64,000 nt of DNA from assembly GCF_023516595.1 (NCBI RefSeq), contig NZ_JAMGBG010000010.1, forward strand, positions 248,001 through 312,000, read 5' to 3'. Below the pieces are notes generated by a model that was given only the letters and a program-made list of their open reading frames with translations, was not told where the DNA came from and made no database searches. Within the stretch, counting starts at the first letter, position 1; every line of letters starts with the position of its first letter. Positions 8,789 through 16,877 of the stretch are shown here, piece after piece. The stretch comes from Streptomyces neyagawaensis (lineage in GTDB: Bacteria; Actinomycetota; Actinomycetes; Streptomycetales; Streptomycetaceae). The position numbers and the translations under genes are program-made.

Positions 8789-9699
8789 CCGAGATGCACC
8801 GACCAATCCTGTTCCGCCGCCGGTTTGCCGTGCAGATCGGGGACCCGCTTGAGCCAGTCCGGGCGGCCTTGCTGTGTTCTCGCCGCGCGGAGCGCCTCCT
8901 CGGCGGCGAGTTCCTCCCGGGACGGGAAGTCCGTGGGGAGCCAGGACGCGGAGGCCCGCACGCGCGCGTGGAGGTAGTCGACGTACGCCGTGCGCGCCTC
9001 GTCGGGCGTCGCGAACCCGTCCTCGGCGGCCAGCCAGGCGTCGGGAATCTCCGCCACGATCCGCCGCAGCAGGCTCTCGGTGACCTTCGGCGCCAGCTCC
9101 GCGTCGGCGGCGCGGACGTCGGGTGCGTAGTGGCCGAGGGCGTGGTGCCGGAAGTCGTACGCCTTCGCGGGGTCCGAGGCGTCCCAGCGGTGGTGGAAGA
9201 CGAGGGCGGCGCCGTGGTCGATGAGCCACAGCCGCGGGGGGACGGTGCCGAGGGTGGGCCAGACCATGAGGTTCGAGCTGTGGACCGTACGGTCGACGTT
9301 GACAGTGAGGGCGTCGAGCCAGACGATCCGGCCCGCCTCGACCGGATCCACGGGGAACGCCTTGGCGACCTCGGGGGTGAAGTCCTTCGCCCCCGGCAGA
9401 TAGTCCATGCCGAGGTTGAGTCCCGCGCTCGCCCCGTGCAGCTCCCGTACCTCCTGGTGGGGCTCGTCGTCGGCGATCGCCGGGTCGAAGTGGACGAGGA
9501 CCAGCTCCGAGAACCGCAGCCCGAGCGCTCGCGCCAGCTCCCCCACGATCACCTCGGCGACCAGCGCCTTGCGGCCCTGCGCGGAGCCGGTGAACTTCAC
9601 GACGTAGGTGCCCAGGTCGTCGGCCTCGACGACGCCGGGGACGGAGCCACCGGAGCGCAGGGGCTCGATGTAGCGGGTGGCGGTGACCTCTCTCAGCAT
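8785..9699 (-). CDS. HipA-family kinase-like protein
   Basis: A 304-residue protein from ATG 9699. It contains segments typical of the HipA-like kinase fold: TYVVKFTGSAQGRKALVAEVIVGELARALGL (ATP lysine region), a catalytic-type loop WLDALTVNVDRTVHSSNLMVW, and LWLIDHGAALVFHHRW as the metal-binding Asp motif. No HipB-type antitoxin gene lies beside it. Instead it is coupled by a 4-bp overlap to the Rdx gene, so it is unlikely to be a classical HipBA toxin. This stand-alone group in Streptomyces has no established function. Confidence 0.8.
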   Translation of the reverse strand: MLREVTATRYIEPLRSGGSVPGVVEADDLGTYVVKFTGSAQGRKALVAEVIVGELARALGLRFSELVLVHFDPAIADDEPHQEVRELHGASAGLNLGMDYLPGAKDFTPEVAKAFPVDPVEAGRIVWLDALTVNVDRTVHSSNLMVWPTLGTVPPRLWLIDHGAALVFHHRWDASDPAKAYDFRHHALGHYAPDVRAADAELAPKVTESLLRRIVAEIPDAWLAAEDGFATPDEARTAYVDYLHARVRASASWLPTDFPSREELAAEEALRAARTQQGRPDWLKRVPDLHGKPAAEQDWSVHLG

Positions 9700-9832
9700 C
9701 TTCAAAGGCCCCACAGCTCCCTCCTCCCCAGCAGTCCGTCGACGGCGGTGCGCCCCACCGGCGCGGCCGCCGGGCTTCCGGCCTCCGGCCTGAAGTGAGC
9801 ATTGTAACCAAGCGTGATCGGAGGGAGGTGGT

Positions 9833-10515
9833 TCAGCACGGCTCCGGATCACGGAAGGCCCCCAGCCCCCTGAGGATGAGATCCAACCCGAAGGAGAAGA
9901 TCTCTTCGACAGGCACCGGCAACGCCTCCGCGATCGAGAGGACAGCGGGGAACTGTGCCGGATCCATCCCCCGCGGAGCAGCGACCGACCCCCCGTTGCG
10001 CCGCCCACCGCCGCCGTTCTCATGGTTGAGCTGTATCGCCAGGCCACATACGTAGCGAGCCGGCGTCACATACGCGCGCGCGTGGCCAGTGAGGCCTCGA
10101 ATCCCGCCTTGAGCGGGACCGCGACACAGCGTGCCCGCAGCGCCATCGCGTGGGGGCCGACGGGAGTCTGCTCGGCCAGCAGCCGGGCGGCGTTCCCGTG
10201 CCGACCCAAGGCGCCGAACATGGCGTGTGCCACCGCCCTCAGAAACTGCTGCCAGCTCACCGAGGCCAGTTCACGGTCGTCCAGCTCGACGAGGCCGAAC
10301 ATGTGGTCCACGACCTGCGCCACGAGCTCTGCCCGGTTGCCGAAATGCCGGTACAGCGTCGCCGTACCCGAGCCCAGGCGCTCGGCCAGGGCCCTCATCG
10401 ACAGCGCCTCCGCTTCCTCCTCGTCGACGATCCGGTCCGGTGGGACCGGCGGACGACCGGCAGCGCGGCGCACCGACTGATCCGTCTCCTCGCTCAGGAC
10501 CACCGTGGTCGTCAC
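9833..10515 (-). pseudogene. TetR-family regulator, frameshifted and with damaged HTH
   Basis: Two abutting minus-strand frames (10515-10066 and 10069-9833) together match the intact TetR protein at 25353-26042 end to end. The break falls in a (CG)5 run at 10073-10082: removing one CG unit restores LATRAYVTPARYV against LAAHAFATLSRYV in the intact paralogue. The first DNA-binding helix is also about seven residues short (RIVDEEEAEALSM against RIVSTALRIVDDEGADALSM). The gene is divergent from the alpha/beta hydrolase operon it presumably controlled. Without the frameshift it would be a regulator of about 220 residues. A sequencing error could explain the CG insertion but not the HTH deletion. 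Confidence 0.82.
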
Positions 10516-10531
10516 ACGCGGGGGCTTCCTC

Positions 10532-10572
10532 TTGACACGGCCACGATATCGGTAACAGTGTATCCATTATGA
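10532..10572 (+). promoter_or_regulatory. Promoter/operator region of the hydrolase operon
   Basis: TTGACA (10532-10537) is a consensus -35. TAACAG, 15 bp further, could be the -10, giving a very short leader before the ATG at 10569, which has no Shine-Dalgarno. GTATCCATTATGA (10560-10572) recurs as GTATCCAGTATGA at 26084-26096, upstream of the paralogous intact TetR gene, and is therefore a candidate TetR operator core. Confidence 0.55.
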
Positions 10573-11402
10573 GTACCTGGTCTGAGCCCCAGCCCGATTC
10601 CCGGTTCGTCGAGGTGGACGGCCTGCGGATCCACTACAAGCGTGCTGGGCACGGCCCGGCACTCGTGCTGCTGCACGGCAGTGCCTCATCCCTGCAGCAC
10701 TTCGACCGCGCGACGGATCTGCTGTCGGATTCGTTCGATGTCATCCGTCCCGACCTGCCGGGGTTCGGGCTGACGGGCCCGCGCAAGGACCGCGACTACC
10801 GCGTCCCGGCGTACGCCGCGACGGTGGCGGGCTTCGCGGAGGCGCTGGGCGTGCCGCGCTACGCGTTGGCCGGCAATTCCCTGGGCGGCAACATCGCCTG
10901 GAACGTCGCGCTGGATCACCCGGAACGGCTGACCGGCCTGGTACTGGTCAATGCCACCGGCTATCCGGAGAAGACGGTGCCCGCGGGGATGCGCCTGACC
11001 CGCAACCCGCTGGTGCGGCCCCTGCTGAGGCGGGTGATGCCGCGCGGGGCACTCGAACGCAACCTGCGCGCCGCCGTCGGGCCGCACTCGCGGATCGTGG
11101 ACGACGCCATGGTGGACCGCGCCCATCAGCTCATGAGCCGCCCCGGCAACCGCTCGGCCTTCGTCGACTTCTGCAACACCGACCAGCCGGACCGCAGCGC
11201 GCGGATCCCCCGCATCACGGTGCCCACGCTGGTGCTGCGCAGCGCGAGCATCGACGGCCAGCACTTCGCCCGCGACATCCCCGGCGCCCAGGAGCTCGTC
11301 CACCCCCACGGCGGACATCTGCTGCCGGAGGAGGAACCGCAGTGGGTCGCGGACGCGATCGCGAAGTTCCTCGGCTCCTGCGCCGACACTCCCGCGAACT
11401 GA
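10569..11402 (+). CDS. Alpha/beta hydrolase (meta-cleavage-product-hydrolase-like)
   Basis: A 277-residue hydrolase. The oxyanion motif is LLHGSAS (34-40), the nucleophile elbow GNSLGG (Ser104), the probable acid lies in LRSASIDGQHF, and the catalytic His in GGHLLPEEEP. It is the first gene of a tightly packed operon (hydrolase-hydrolase-FAD monooxygenase-amidohydrolase) and divergent from the broken TetR gene. Together with an MhpA-like hydroxylase, this type often hydrolyses C-C bonds of ring-fission products (MhpC family). No ring-cleavage dioxygenase is present, so that assignment is only suggestive. The first codons overlap the putative operator. Confidence 0.85.
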   Translation: MSTWSEPQPDSRFVEVDGLRIHYKRAGHGPALVLLHGSASSLQHFDRATDLLSDSFDVIRPDLPGFGLTGPRKDRDYRVPAYAATVAGFAEALGVPRYALAGNSLGGNIAWNVALDHPERLTGLVLVNATGYPEKTVPAGMRLTRNPLVRPLLRRVMPRGALERNLRAAVGPHSRIVDDAMVDRAHQLMSRPGNRSAFVDFCNTDQPDRSARIPRITVPTLVLRSASIDGQHFARDIPGAQELVHPHGGHLLPEEEPQWVADAIAKFLGSCADTPAN

Positions 11403-11421
11403 GGGCAAGGAGGCCCGTTCC

Positions 11422-12327
11422 ATGAAGTACTTCGTCGCCTCGGGCGAGGACCGCAAGCTCACCGCCGACTCGCGCAAGGCGCTGCGCGGCAGTTTCATCG
11501 AGCTGTCCGACGGCGTCACCCACTACGAGTTGACGGGGCCCGAGGACGGGGATGTGGTCCTGATGGCGGGCGGTCTGACCATTCCGCTGTTCTACTGGGA
11601 CGGCCTCGTCGGCGAGCTGCACGCCCGCGGGCTGCGCACGCTGACGTGCAGCGCCTACGGCCGCGGCTACTCCGACCGGGTCGAGGCGCGCTACGACGAG
11701 GCGCTGTTCACGCGGCAGCTGGCCGAGCTGACGGACCGGCTCGGCCTGACGGCGCGGCCCCTGCACCTGGTCGGCACCTCCATGGGCGCGCTGGTCGGCA
11801 TGACGTACGCCGCCCAGTACCGCTCGTCGGTGTCCACGCTCACCATCGTCGGGCCCGCCGGTCTCGCGAAACCGCGGCTGGCCTCCCCCCACCGGCTGCT
11901 GCGCAGCGATCTGCTGGCCGGAGCGGTCGCCCGCCGTCGCGGTCTTCAGCTGCTCCAGGGGCACCTCGGGCACAACGTCCGCGACCCCGAGCTCGGCGCG
12001 AAACTGACCGAGATGGTCCTCGACGCCTTCCACTTCGAGGGCTCGCTGTACGCGGTCTTCGACACCCTCCAGCACCTGCCTGTCGCCGGCCGTGACGACC
12101 TCTTCCGGCGGACGGGAGCCCTGGGCATTCCGACGCTGCTGCTGTGGGGCGACGAGGACAACGTCACGCCGCTGGCGCACTTCGACACAGCGCGCGCTCT
12201 GCTGAAGCCTCAGAAACATCACGTAATTACCGAATGCGGGCACATGGCCCCCTTCGAACGGCCTCGCGACGTCGCCGATCAGCTCGCCTCGTTCGTGTCC
12301 GCCCGCACCGAAAGGCTCGACTCATGA
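11422..12327 (+). CDS. Alpha/beta hydrolase
   Basis: A 301-residue hydrolase, preceded by AAGGAGG at 7-bp spacing. The nucleophile is Ser120 in GTSMGAL, the acid is in LLWGDEDNVTPLAHF, and the His in CGHMAPFERPRD. The N-terminus carries about 25 extra residues (KYFVASGEDRKLTADSRKAL) before the core fold. It lies 19 bp after the first hydrolase and overlaps the next gene by ATGA. Two different hydrolases in one operon suggest consecutive ester or C-C bond cleavages on one substrate. The substrate cannot be read from sequence. Confidence 0.85.
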   Translation: MKYFVASGEDRKLTADSRKALRGSFIELSDGVTHYELTGPEDGDVVLMAGGLTIPLFYWDGLVGELHARGLRTLTCSAYGRGYSDRVEARYDEALFTRQLAELTDRLGLTARPLHLVGTSMGALVGMTYAAQYRSSVSTLTIVGPAGLAKPRLASPHRLLRSDLLAGAVARRRGLQLLQGHLGHNVRDPELGAKLTEMVLDAFHFEGSLYAVFDTLQHLPVAGRDDLFRRTGALGIPTLLLWGDEDNVTPLAHFDTARALLKPQKHHVITECGHMAPFERPRDVADQLASFVSARTERLDS

Positions 12328-13922
12328 ACAGTCCGCAGGCCATCGACGTCCTGATCATCGGCGCCGGCCCCTCGGGCTCCGCCTTGGCGATCGACCTCGT
12401 ACGCCGTGGACTCGACGTCCGGATCGTCGACAGGTCCCCCCACGCTTTCGACGGCTCGCGCGCCAAGGGCATCCAGCCCCGCAGCCTCGAAGTCCTCGAA
12501 GACCTCGGCGCTCTCGACGACGTGCTGGCCGGCGGCGACATCTATCCCAAGCTCGGGATCCACGCAGGGCCCATCGGTGTGCCGTGGAAGATGTTCCCCC
12601 ACAAAGAGGCGACCCCGGACGTCCCGTACCCGAACACGTGGCTGATCCCGCAGTTCCGCACGGACCGCGCCCTGCACGCCCGGCTCAGTGAGCTCGGCCG
12701 CGGGGTCGAGTTCGGCAAGGAGCTGACCGAGCTGACGCAGGACGAGGACACGGTGGTCGCCAAGGTGGTGGGCGCGGACGGGGTCGAGGAGATCGTCGCC
12801 CGCTATGCCGTGGGGGCCGACGGCGGCTCCAGTGTGGTGCGCAAGCAGCTCGACATCGGTTTCGCCGGGACGACGGACGAGGCCGACCGCGTGCTGATCG
12901 TGGATGCCTCCGTCAGTGGCCTGGCCCGCAACCGGTGGCACATGTGGCCCGGCCTCGGCGGCAAGCTCATCGGCGCCTGCCCGCTCCCCGACAGCGACAT
13001 GTTCCAGTGGATGATCCGGCTCACGCCCGACGAGAAGCCGCCCCAGGAGATCGGCGCCATCATCGACCGGATCCACTCCCACACCCGCAACCGGCACATC
13101 CAGCTGCACGAGATCCATTGGACGTCCGTGTTCCGGCCCAACATCCGTCTCGCGCAGCACTACGGCCGCGGACGTGTCTTCCTCGTCGGCGACGCCGCGC
13201 ACGTCCACACCCCGGCCGGTGCCCAGGGCTTGAACACCGGTATGCAGGACGGCTACAACCTCGGCTGGAAGCTCGGCCAGGTCCTCGCCGGAGCCGACCC
13301 GGCCCTGCTGGACACCTACGAGGCCGAGCGGCAGCCGATCGCCGCCGGGGTCCTGGGACTGTCCACGGAGAAGTGGGGCGGCCTCGCCAGGCTCGACCCC
13401 TCCAGCATGAAGCGCGGCAAGGACGAGCAGCAGCTCGCCCTGACCTACTACGGCGGCCCGCTCGCCCCCGCCGGCGGCGACAGCGGCGGCACCAGCACGC
13501 TGCACGTGGGCGACCGCGCCCCGGACGCCCGACTGCTCGGCGCCGACGGCGCCGAGACCCGCCTGTTCACCCTCTTCCAGGGACCGCACTTCACCGCCAT
13601 CGCCTACGGCCCCGGAGCCGCCCGGGACCTCGAACTCCTCGACTGGCCGACGACGGGCGCCCGGCTGGGGCGGCTCACCGTCGGATCGGCCGCGGGCGAC
13701 GGCCGCGCCTTCTCCGACCCCACGAACACGCTGCGGAGTGCCTACGGCCTGACCGGCGACACGCTGCTGCTGATCCGTCCCGACGGCTACATCGGGCACA
13801 TCGCCACTCGGGATTTCCTCACCACCACACAAGCCGCCGTGCGGGCGATGACGCCGCAGGCAAGGAGCCGCACCATGTCCCAGCCGAGCCACACCTCCCC
13901 CGGTTCGGGGGCCACTGAATGA
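12324..13922 (+). CDS. FAD-dependent aromatic-ring monooxygenase (PheA/TfdB/MhpA class)
   Basis: A 532-residue group A flavoprotein hydroxylase. The Rossmann motif GAGPSG lies at 13-18, the DG-type motif is YAVGADGGSSVVRKQL, and the GD motif is VGDAAHVHTPAGAQGLNTG (Asp290). A C-terminal thioredoxin-like domain (about 395-510; VGDRAPDARLL, LLIRPDGYIGH) is present as in phenol and 3-(3-hydroxyphenyl)propionate hydroxylases. The start at ATG 12324 overlaps the preceding stop (ATGA). The open frame extends upstream to 12144 but only through the hydrolase gene. It probably hydroxylates an aromatic or polyketide-like compound. A second, fragmentary copy of such a C-terminal domain lies at 15575-15964. 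Confidence 0.9.
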   Translation: MNSPQAIDVLIIGAGPSGSALAIDLVRRGLDVRIVDRSPHAFDGSRAKGIQPRSLEVLEDLGALDDVLAGGDIYPKLGIHAGPIGVPWKMFPHKEATPDVPYPNTWLIPQFRTDRALHARLSELGRGVEFGKELTELTQDEDTVVAKVVGADGVEEIVARYAVGADGGSSVVRKQLDIGFAGTTDEADRVLIVDASVSGLARNRWHMWPGLGGKLIGACPLPDSDMFQWMIRLTPDEKPPQEIGAIIDRIHSHTRNRHIQLHEIHWTSVFRPNIRLAQHYGRGRVFLVGDAAHVHTPAGAQGLNTGMQDGYNLGWKLGQVLAGADPALLDTYEAERQPIAAGVLGLSTEKWGGLARLDPSSMKRGKDEQQLALTYYGGPLAPAGGDSGGTSTLHVGDRAPDARLLGADGAETRLFTLFQGPHFTAIAYGPGAARDLELLDWPTTGARLGRLTVGSAAGDGRAFSDPTNTLRSAYGLTGDTLLLIRPDGYIGHIATRDFLTTTQAAVRAMTPQARSRTMSQPSHTSPGSGATE

Positions 13923-15244
13923 GCCGCATACTGCTGCGCGAGGCGCAGGTCATCACGATGACGCCGGACCGGCCGGACGCCGAGCAGGTCGACATCCTCG
14001 TCGACGGTGAGACCATCGCCGCCGTCGGCGAAACCATCGAGGCGCCCGACGCCGAGGTCGTCGACTTCTCCGGCCGCGTCCTCATCCCCGGCCTGGTCAA
14101 CGCCCATCTGCACACCTGGCAGACCGCGCTGCGCTCCGTGGGCGCCGACTGGACGCTGATGGAGTACCTCACCCACCTGCACGGCGAGTGCGTCGGTCAG
14201 TACACCCCGGCCGACATGCACATCAGCAATCTCGCCGGCGCCCTGAACCAGCTCAACTGCGGTACCACCACCGTCGGCGACTGGTGTCACAACGCCCTGT
14301 CGCCCGAACACGCCGACGCGGCCGTCGAGGGACTGGTCCGGGCCGGGATCCGCGCCGTCTTCCTGCACGGCACGCCCTACCGCTCGCCGGACACACCCCA
14401 CCCGCTCGCCGAGATCGACCGGTTGCTCGACGGCCCCGTCCGCGACCACGGCCTCCTCACCCTGGGCATGGCACTCCAGGGGCCGCAGTACTCCTCCGCC
14501 GAGACCGCGGTGGCCGACTTCCAGGCCGGCGCGGAACGCGGCCTCGTCGTCTCGATGCACCAGAGCGGCGGCGAACCCTCACCCGGCTGGGAAGCCGTGC
14601 GCAACGCCGGGCTGTTCAGCCCCCTGACCAACGTCGTGCACGGATCCGACCTGCCCGAGGACTGGCTGAAGACGCTCGTCGAGGCGGGTGTCACCTTCAC
14701 CGCCACCCCGGAGAACGAACTGGGCCAGGGACACGGCACACCCATCACCGGATCCCTGCTGCGCCTGGACGCGGCACCCTCCCTGGGCACGGACATCGAC
14801 ACCGCCGTACCCGGCACGGTCCTCACCGCCGCCCGGATCGCCCTGGCCCACCAGCGCGGCCTGGACCACGCCCACCACCGGCGGACGACCGGCATGTACG
14901 CCAACACACCGTCCGTCACCGGCAAACAGGCGCTCGCCTGGGCCACGGTCGAAGGAGCGAAGGCACTGGGCCTGGCGGACAAGGTGGGCCGGATCGAGGT
15001 GGGCATGCAGGCCGACCTGGTCGCCGTCGACGCCCGGGCGCTCAACCTGTGGCCGGCGCACGACCCGGTCGCCACGGTCCTGCACGCCGACATCGCCAAC
15101 ATCGAAGCCGTGATGGTCGCCGGCATCTGGCGCAAACGCGATCACGTCCTGCTCGCATCCGGCCTCGACGAGGTCAAGGACCAGCTACGCGAGTCCGGAG
15201 AGCGGCTGCTGCGCGGCATCATGCCCGCGGGCTCTCCCGGCTGA
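13919..15244 (+). CDS. Amidohydrolase, Atz/Trz (cytosine deaminase-like) family
   Basis: A 441-residue metal-dependent hydrolase, coupled to the monooxygenase by ATGA. The N-terminal beta-sandwich (VDILVDGETIAAVGETI) leads into the metal motif NAHLHTWQT (His63, His65). Further probable ligands are the His of SMHQSGGEPS, the His of NVVHGSDLPEDW and the Asp of SLGTDIDTA. Family members deaminate or dechlorinate N-heterocycles, or open cyclic amides. Last gene of the four-gene operon, it implies that the pathway substrate carries an amide, lactam or amino-substituted ring as well as an oxidisable ring. Confidence 0.88.
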   Translation: MSRILLREAQVITMTPDRPDAEQVDILVDGETIAAVGETIEAPDAEVVDFSGRVLIPGLVNAHLHTWQTALRSVGADWTLMEYLTHLHGECVGQYTPADMHISNLAGALNQLNCGTTTVGDWCHNALSPEHADAAVEGLVRAGIRAVFLHGTPYRSPDTPHPLAEIDRLLDGPVRDHGLLTLGMALQGPQYSSAETAVADFQAGAERGLVVSMHQSGGEPSPGWEAVRNAGLFSPLTNVVHGSDLPEDWLKTLVEAGVTFTATPENELGQGHGTPITGSLLRLDAAPSLGTDIDTAVPGTVLTAARIALAHQRGLDHAHHRRTTGMYANTPSVTGKQALAWATVEGAKALGLADKVGRIEVGMQADLVAVDARALNLWPAHDPVATVLHADIANIEAVMVAGIWRKRDHVLLASGLDEVKDQLRESGERLLRGIMPAGSPG

Positions 15245-15574
15245 CCTACCGCAACGGCCCCCACGCAGGAACCGCGCGCCGACGCGCACGACACCCGTCC
15301 TCGTCGGCGCGATGGCCACGCGCCCTCAGAACCGCACCCCGCGGCCTCGTTCCCCCAGCGACCGCACGCGGAGGCGATCACCAACCTGTCCGTCCGGGCT
15401 GGGCAGTTGACCACGCCAAGGTCTGCGAAGGCAGCCGCAGCCCGCGACGTAGTGGCCGGGACGGTCTTGCGGGTCCCAGCCCTTCGTACTGCCGCTCGAC
15501 AGGGCCGATGGCGCGAGCCGGCCCGCTATCGCCGCGGCCTCTTGTCCGGCCGAACCTCACCTCTCTCGCCAGTC
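15245..15574. other. 330-bp stretch without a recognisable gene
   Basis: After the amidohydrolase stop no coding similarity was recognised. The frame that carries the downstream MhpA-like fragment is open from 15407, but its first 56 residues are Arg/Ala-rich and resemble nothing. No hairpin terminator was found by eye. Confidence 0.5.
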
Positions 15575-15964
15575 GGGCGCTTGTTTCCTCAACCGATCGT
15601 CCGGACCTTTGAGCGTGAAGAGCGCCTTCTCGACGACGTTGCAGGCACTGGATGGCGCATCATCGGCTGGGGCGACCCCCCAGGGAAATCATTGTCGCCT
15701 CGCGGCCAGCACCTTGCAGAGACTGTCTTGCGGGCGACTTTCGTGACTTTCGCCGAAATGGGACGGCGTCCGACACGCCCTGACGCAAGGTCTGACGTCC
15801 TGGAGGACGTTGAAGGTGTCGCCCGCCCCTTGTTCCGGCGCAAGCCCATCCTCCTCGTTCGTCCAGACAACTACGTCTACGCGAGCCTGTCTCGCGAGCG
15901 CCTGGAGGAGGTCCTGGATCAGTTGGCGCGGCAGATCGCGCCCGGATGGGGCGCAACGTCGTAG
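15575..15964 (+). pseudogene. Fragment: C-terminal thioredoxin-like domain of an MhpA-type FAD hydroxylase
   Basis: The frame encodes GRLFPQPIVRTFEREERLLD, then DDVAGTGWRIIGWG, and ends with ILLVRPDNYVYASLSRERLE. This is the order and spacing of the C-terminal domain of 3-(3-hydroxyphenyl)propionate-type hydroxylases (PQP...LDD...G..ll.wG, then LvRPDrYVy). The FAD and substrate domains, about 400 residues, are absent, so it cannot work as a monooxygenase. It is probably the tail of a second hydroxylase gene lost by deletion; fusion to a random start at 15407 is likely meaningless. Confidence 0.7.
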
Positions 15965-15984
15965 CTCTCGTCCCGTCATCTTTT

Positions 15985-16480
15985 CCTCCGCGGGGACGCC
16001 ACCCAAGGCTGTCCACCCCGGCGACCCGCCAGGAGGGTGCACCGATACTCGCGATCAGGTGCGGAAGCGCGGAGCCGATGGTCAGGGCGGCTGTCAGGGT
16101 CCCGGAGGCACGCCCGCGGACCGGAGGCGGTCAGCCTCGCCCTCATGGGATACACCGCGGCCAGGCTCGCGCCCGTGAGCGCCCGGAGTGCGATTCCGGC
16201 CCCCCGGGCCGTGGGCCGCCGTCGCGAGCGCGAGTGTCGACGCGGCGGCGCCCAGGGCACCTGCGGCAAGCGCCAGGCGCGGGGGCCGACGGTCGGCGAG
16301 ACGGAAGACGCTTGAGACAGTCGCGCCCAGTACGAACCCGATATGGACCGAGGTCGTGAGCCACACGACCTCACCCGTGTTGCGCCGCCACTCTGCCGCC
16401 AATGCCGGGCTGATCGCGGTGCCCGAGAGACACACCGACAGCCCGAGGACTTGCACGAGCGCGAAGGATCACCACCCCCC
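15985..16480 (-). pseudogene. MFS transporter N-terminal half, multiply frameshifted
   Basis: Reading the minus strand across three frames reconstructs an MFS N-terminus. Frame one gives LGLSVCLSGTAISPALAAEW and then VWLTTSVHIGFVLGATVSSV with RLADRRPPRLAL. Frame two continues GIALRALTGASLAAVYPM. Frame three gives AALTIGSALPHLIASIGAPS then WRV. These are helices 1-4 and the cytoplasmic loop motif of an MFS permease. At least two frameshifts and loss of the C-terminal half make it a dead gene. Confidence 0.75.
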
Positions 16481-16877
16481 GTGCATCGAAGGCTCGCTGC
16501 TCCACCTCGCACGAAGGCGACTACGCCTGCTTCACCGGAGACTTGCCCTACACCCTCCTCAGCGGCAACAGCAGCGCACGCGGCGCTCTCCTGAGGCACT
16601 GCCCGGCCGATCGCGCGCCCGCATCCCCTTCCTCCTGATCGGTGGCTGATCTCCGCCGCAAACCCCGTGCTGCCGGAGGGAGTACAACGATGCAGCCGTT
16701 CCAGCGCAGAGCACCGGAGTATCGAGTCAGGAGACCTGACCTCTCCTCAACCTCACGCCTCCGCAGGCTGTGTCGTACCAGGAGTTCGGAAGCAGCTGCT
16801 GGTCGGTGTGCGACACCGCTCTCGAACAGCGGGGCGAGGGATCGCCCGACGTCGGCTGAAGATCGCCTCTCACCCGC
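16481..16877. other. About 400 bp without a recognisable intact gene
   Basis: A plus-strand frame at 16516-16638 reads GDYACFTGDLPYTLLSGNS and stops after 40 codons. It looks protein-like but was not matched to a family and has no start codon nearby. It is probably another gene remnant. Nothing else was seen here. Confidence 0.35.

Noticed and set aside
8785..9699. Classical HipBA toxin-antitoxin system
   Set aside because: No HipB-like small HTH gene precedes the kinase; the partner is an Rdx protein.
12144..12323. Upstream extension of the FAD monooxygenase
   Set aside because: It lies entirely inside the preceding hydrolase gene. The Rossmann motif begins 13 residues after ATG 12324, as usual in the family.
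16094..16456. A 120-residue membrane protein gene
   Set aside because: The frame is only one part of an MFS transporter sequence that continues in two other frames; a remnant is the better explanation.
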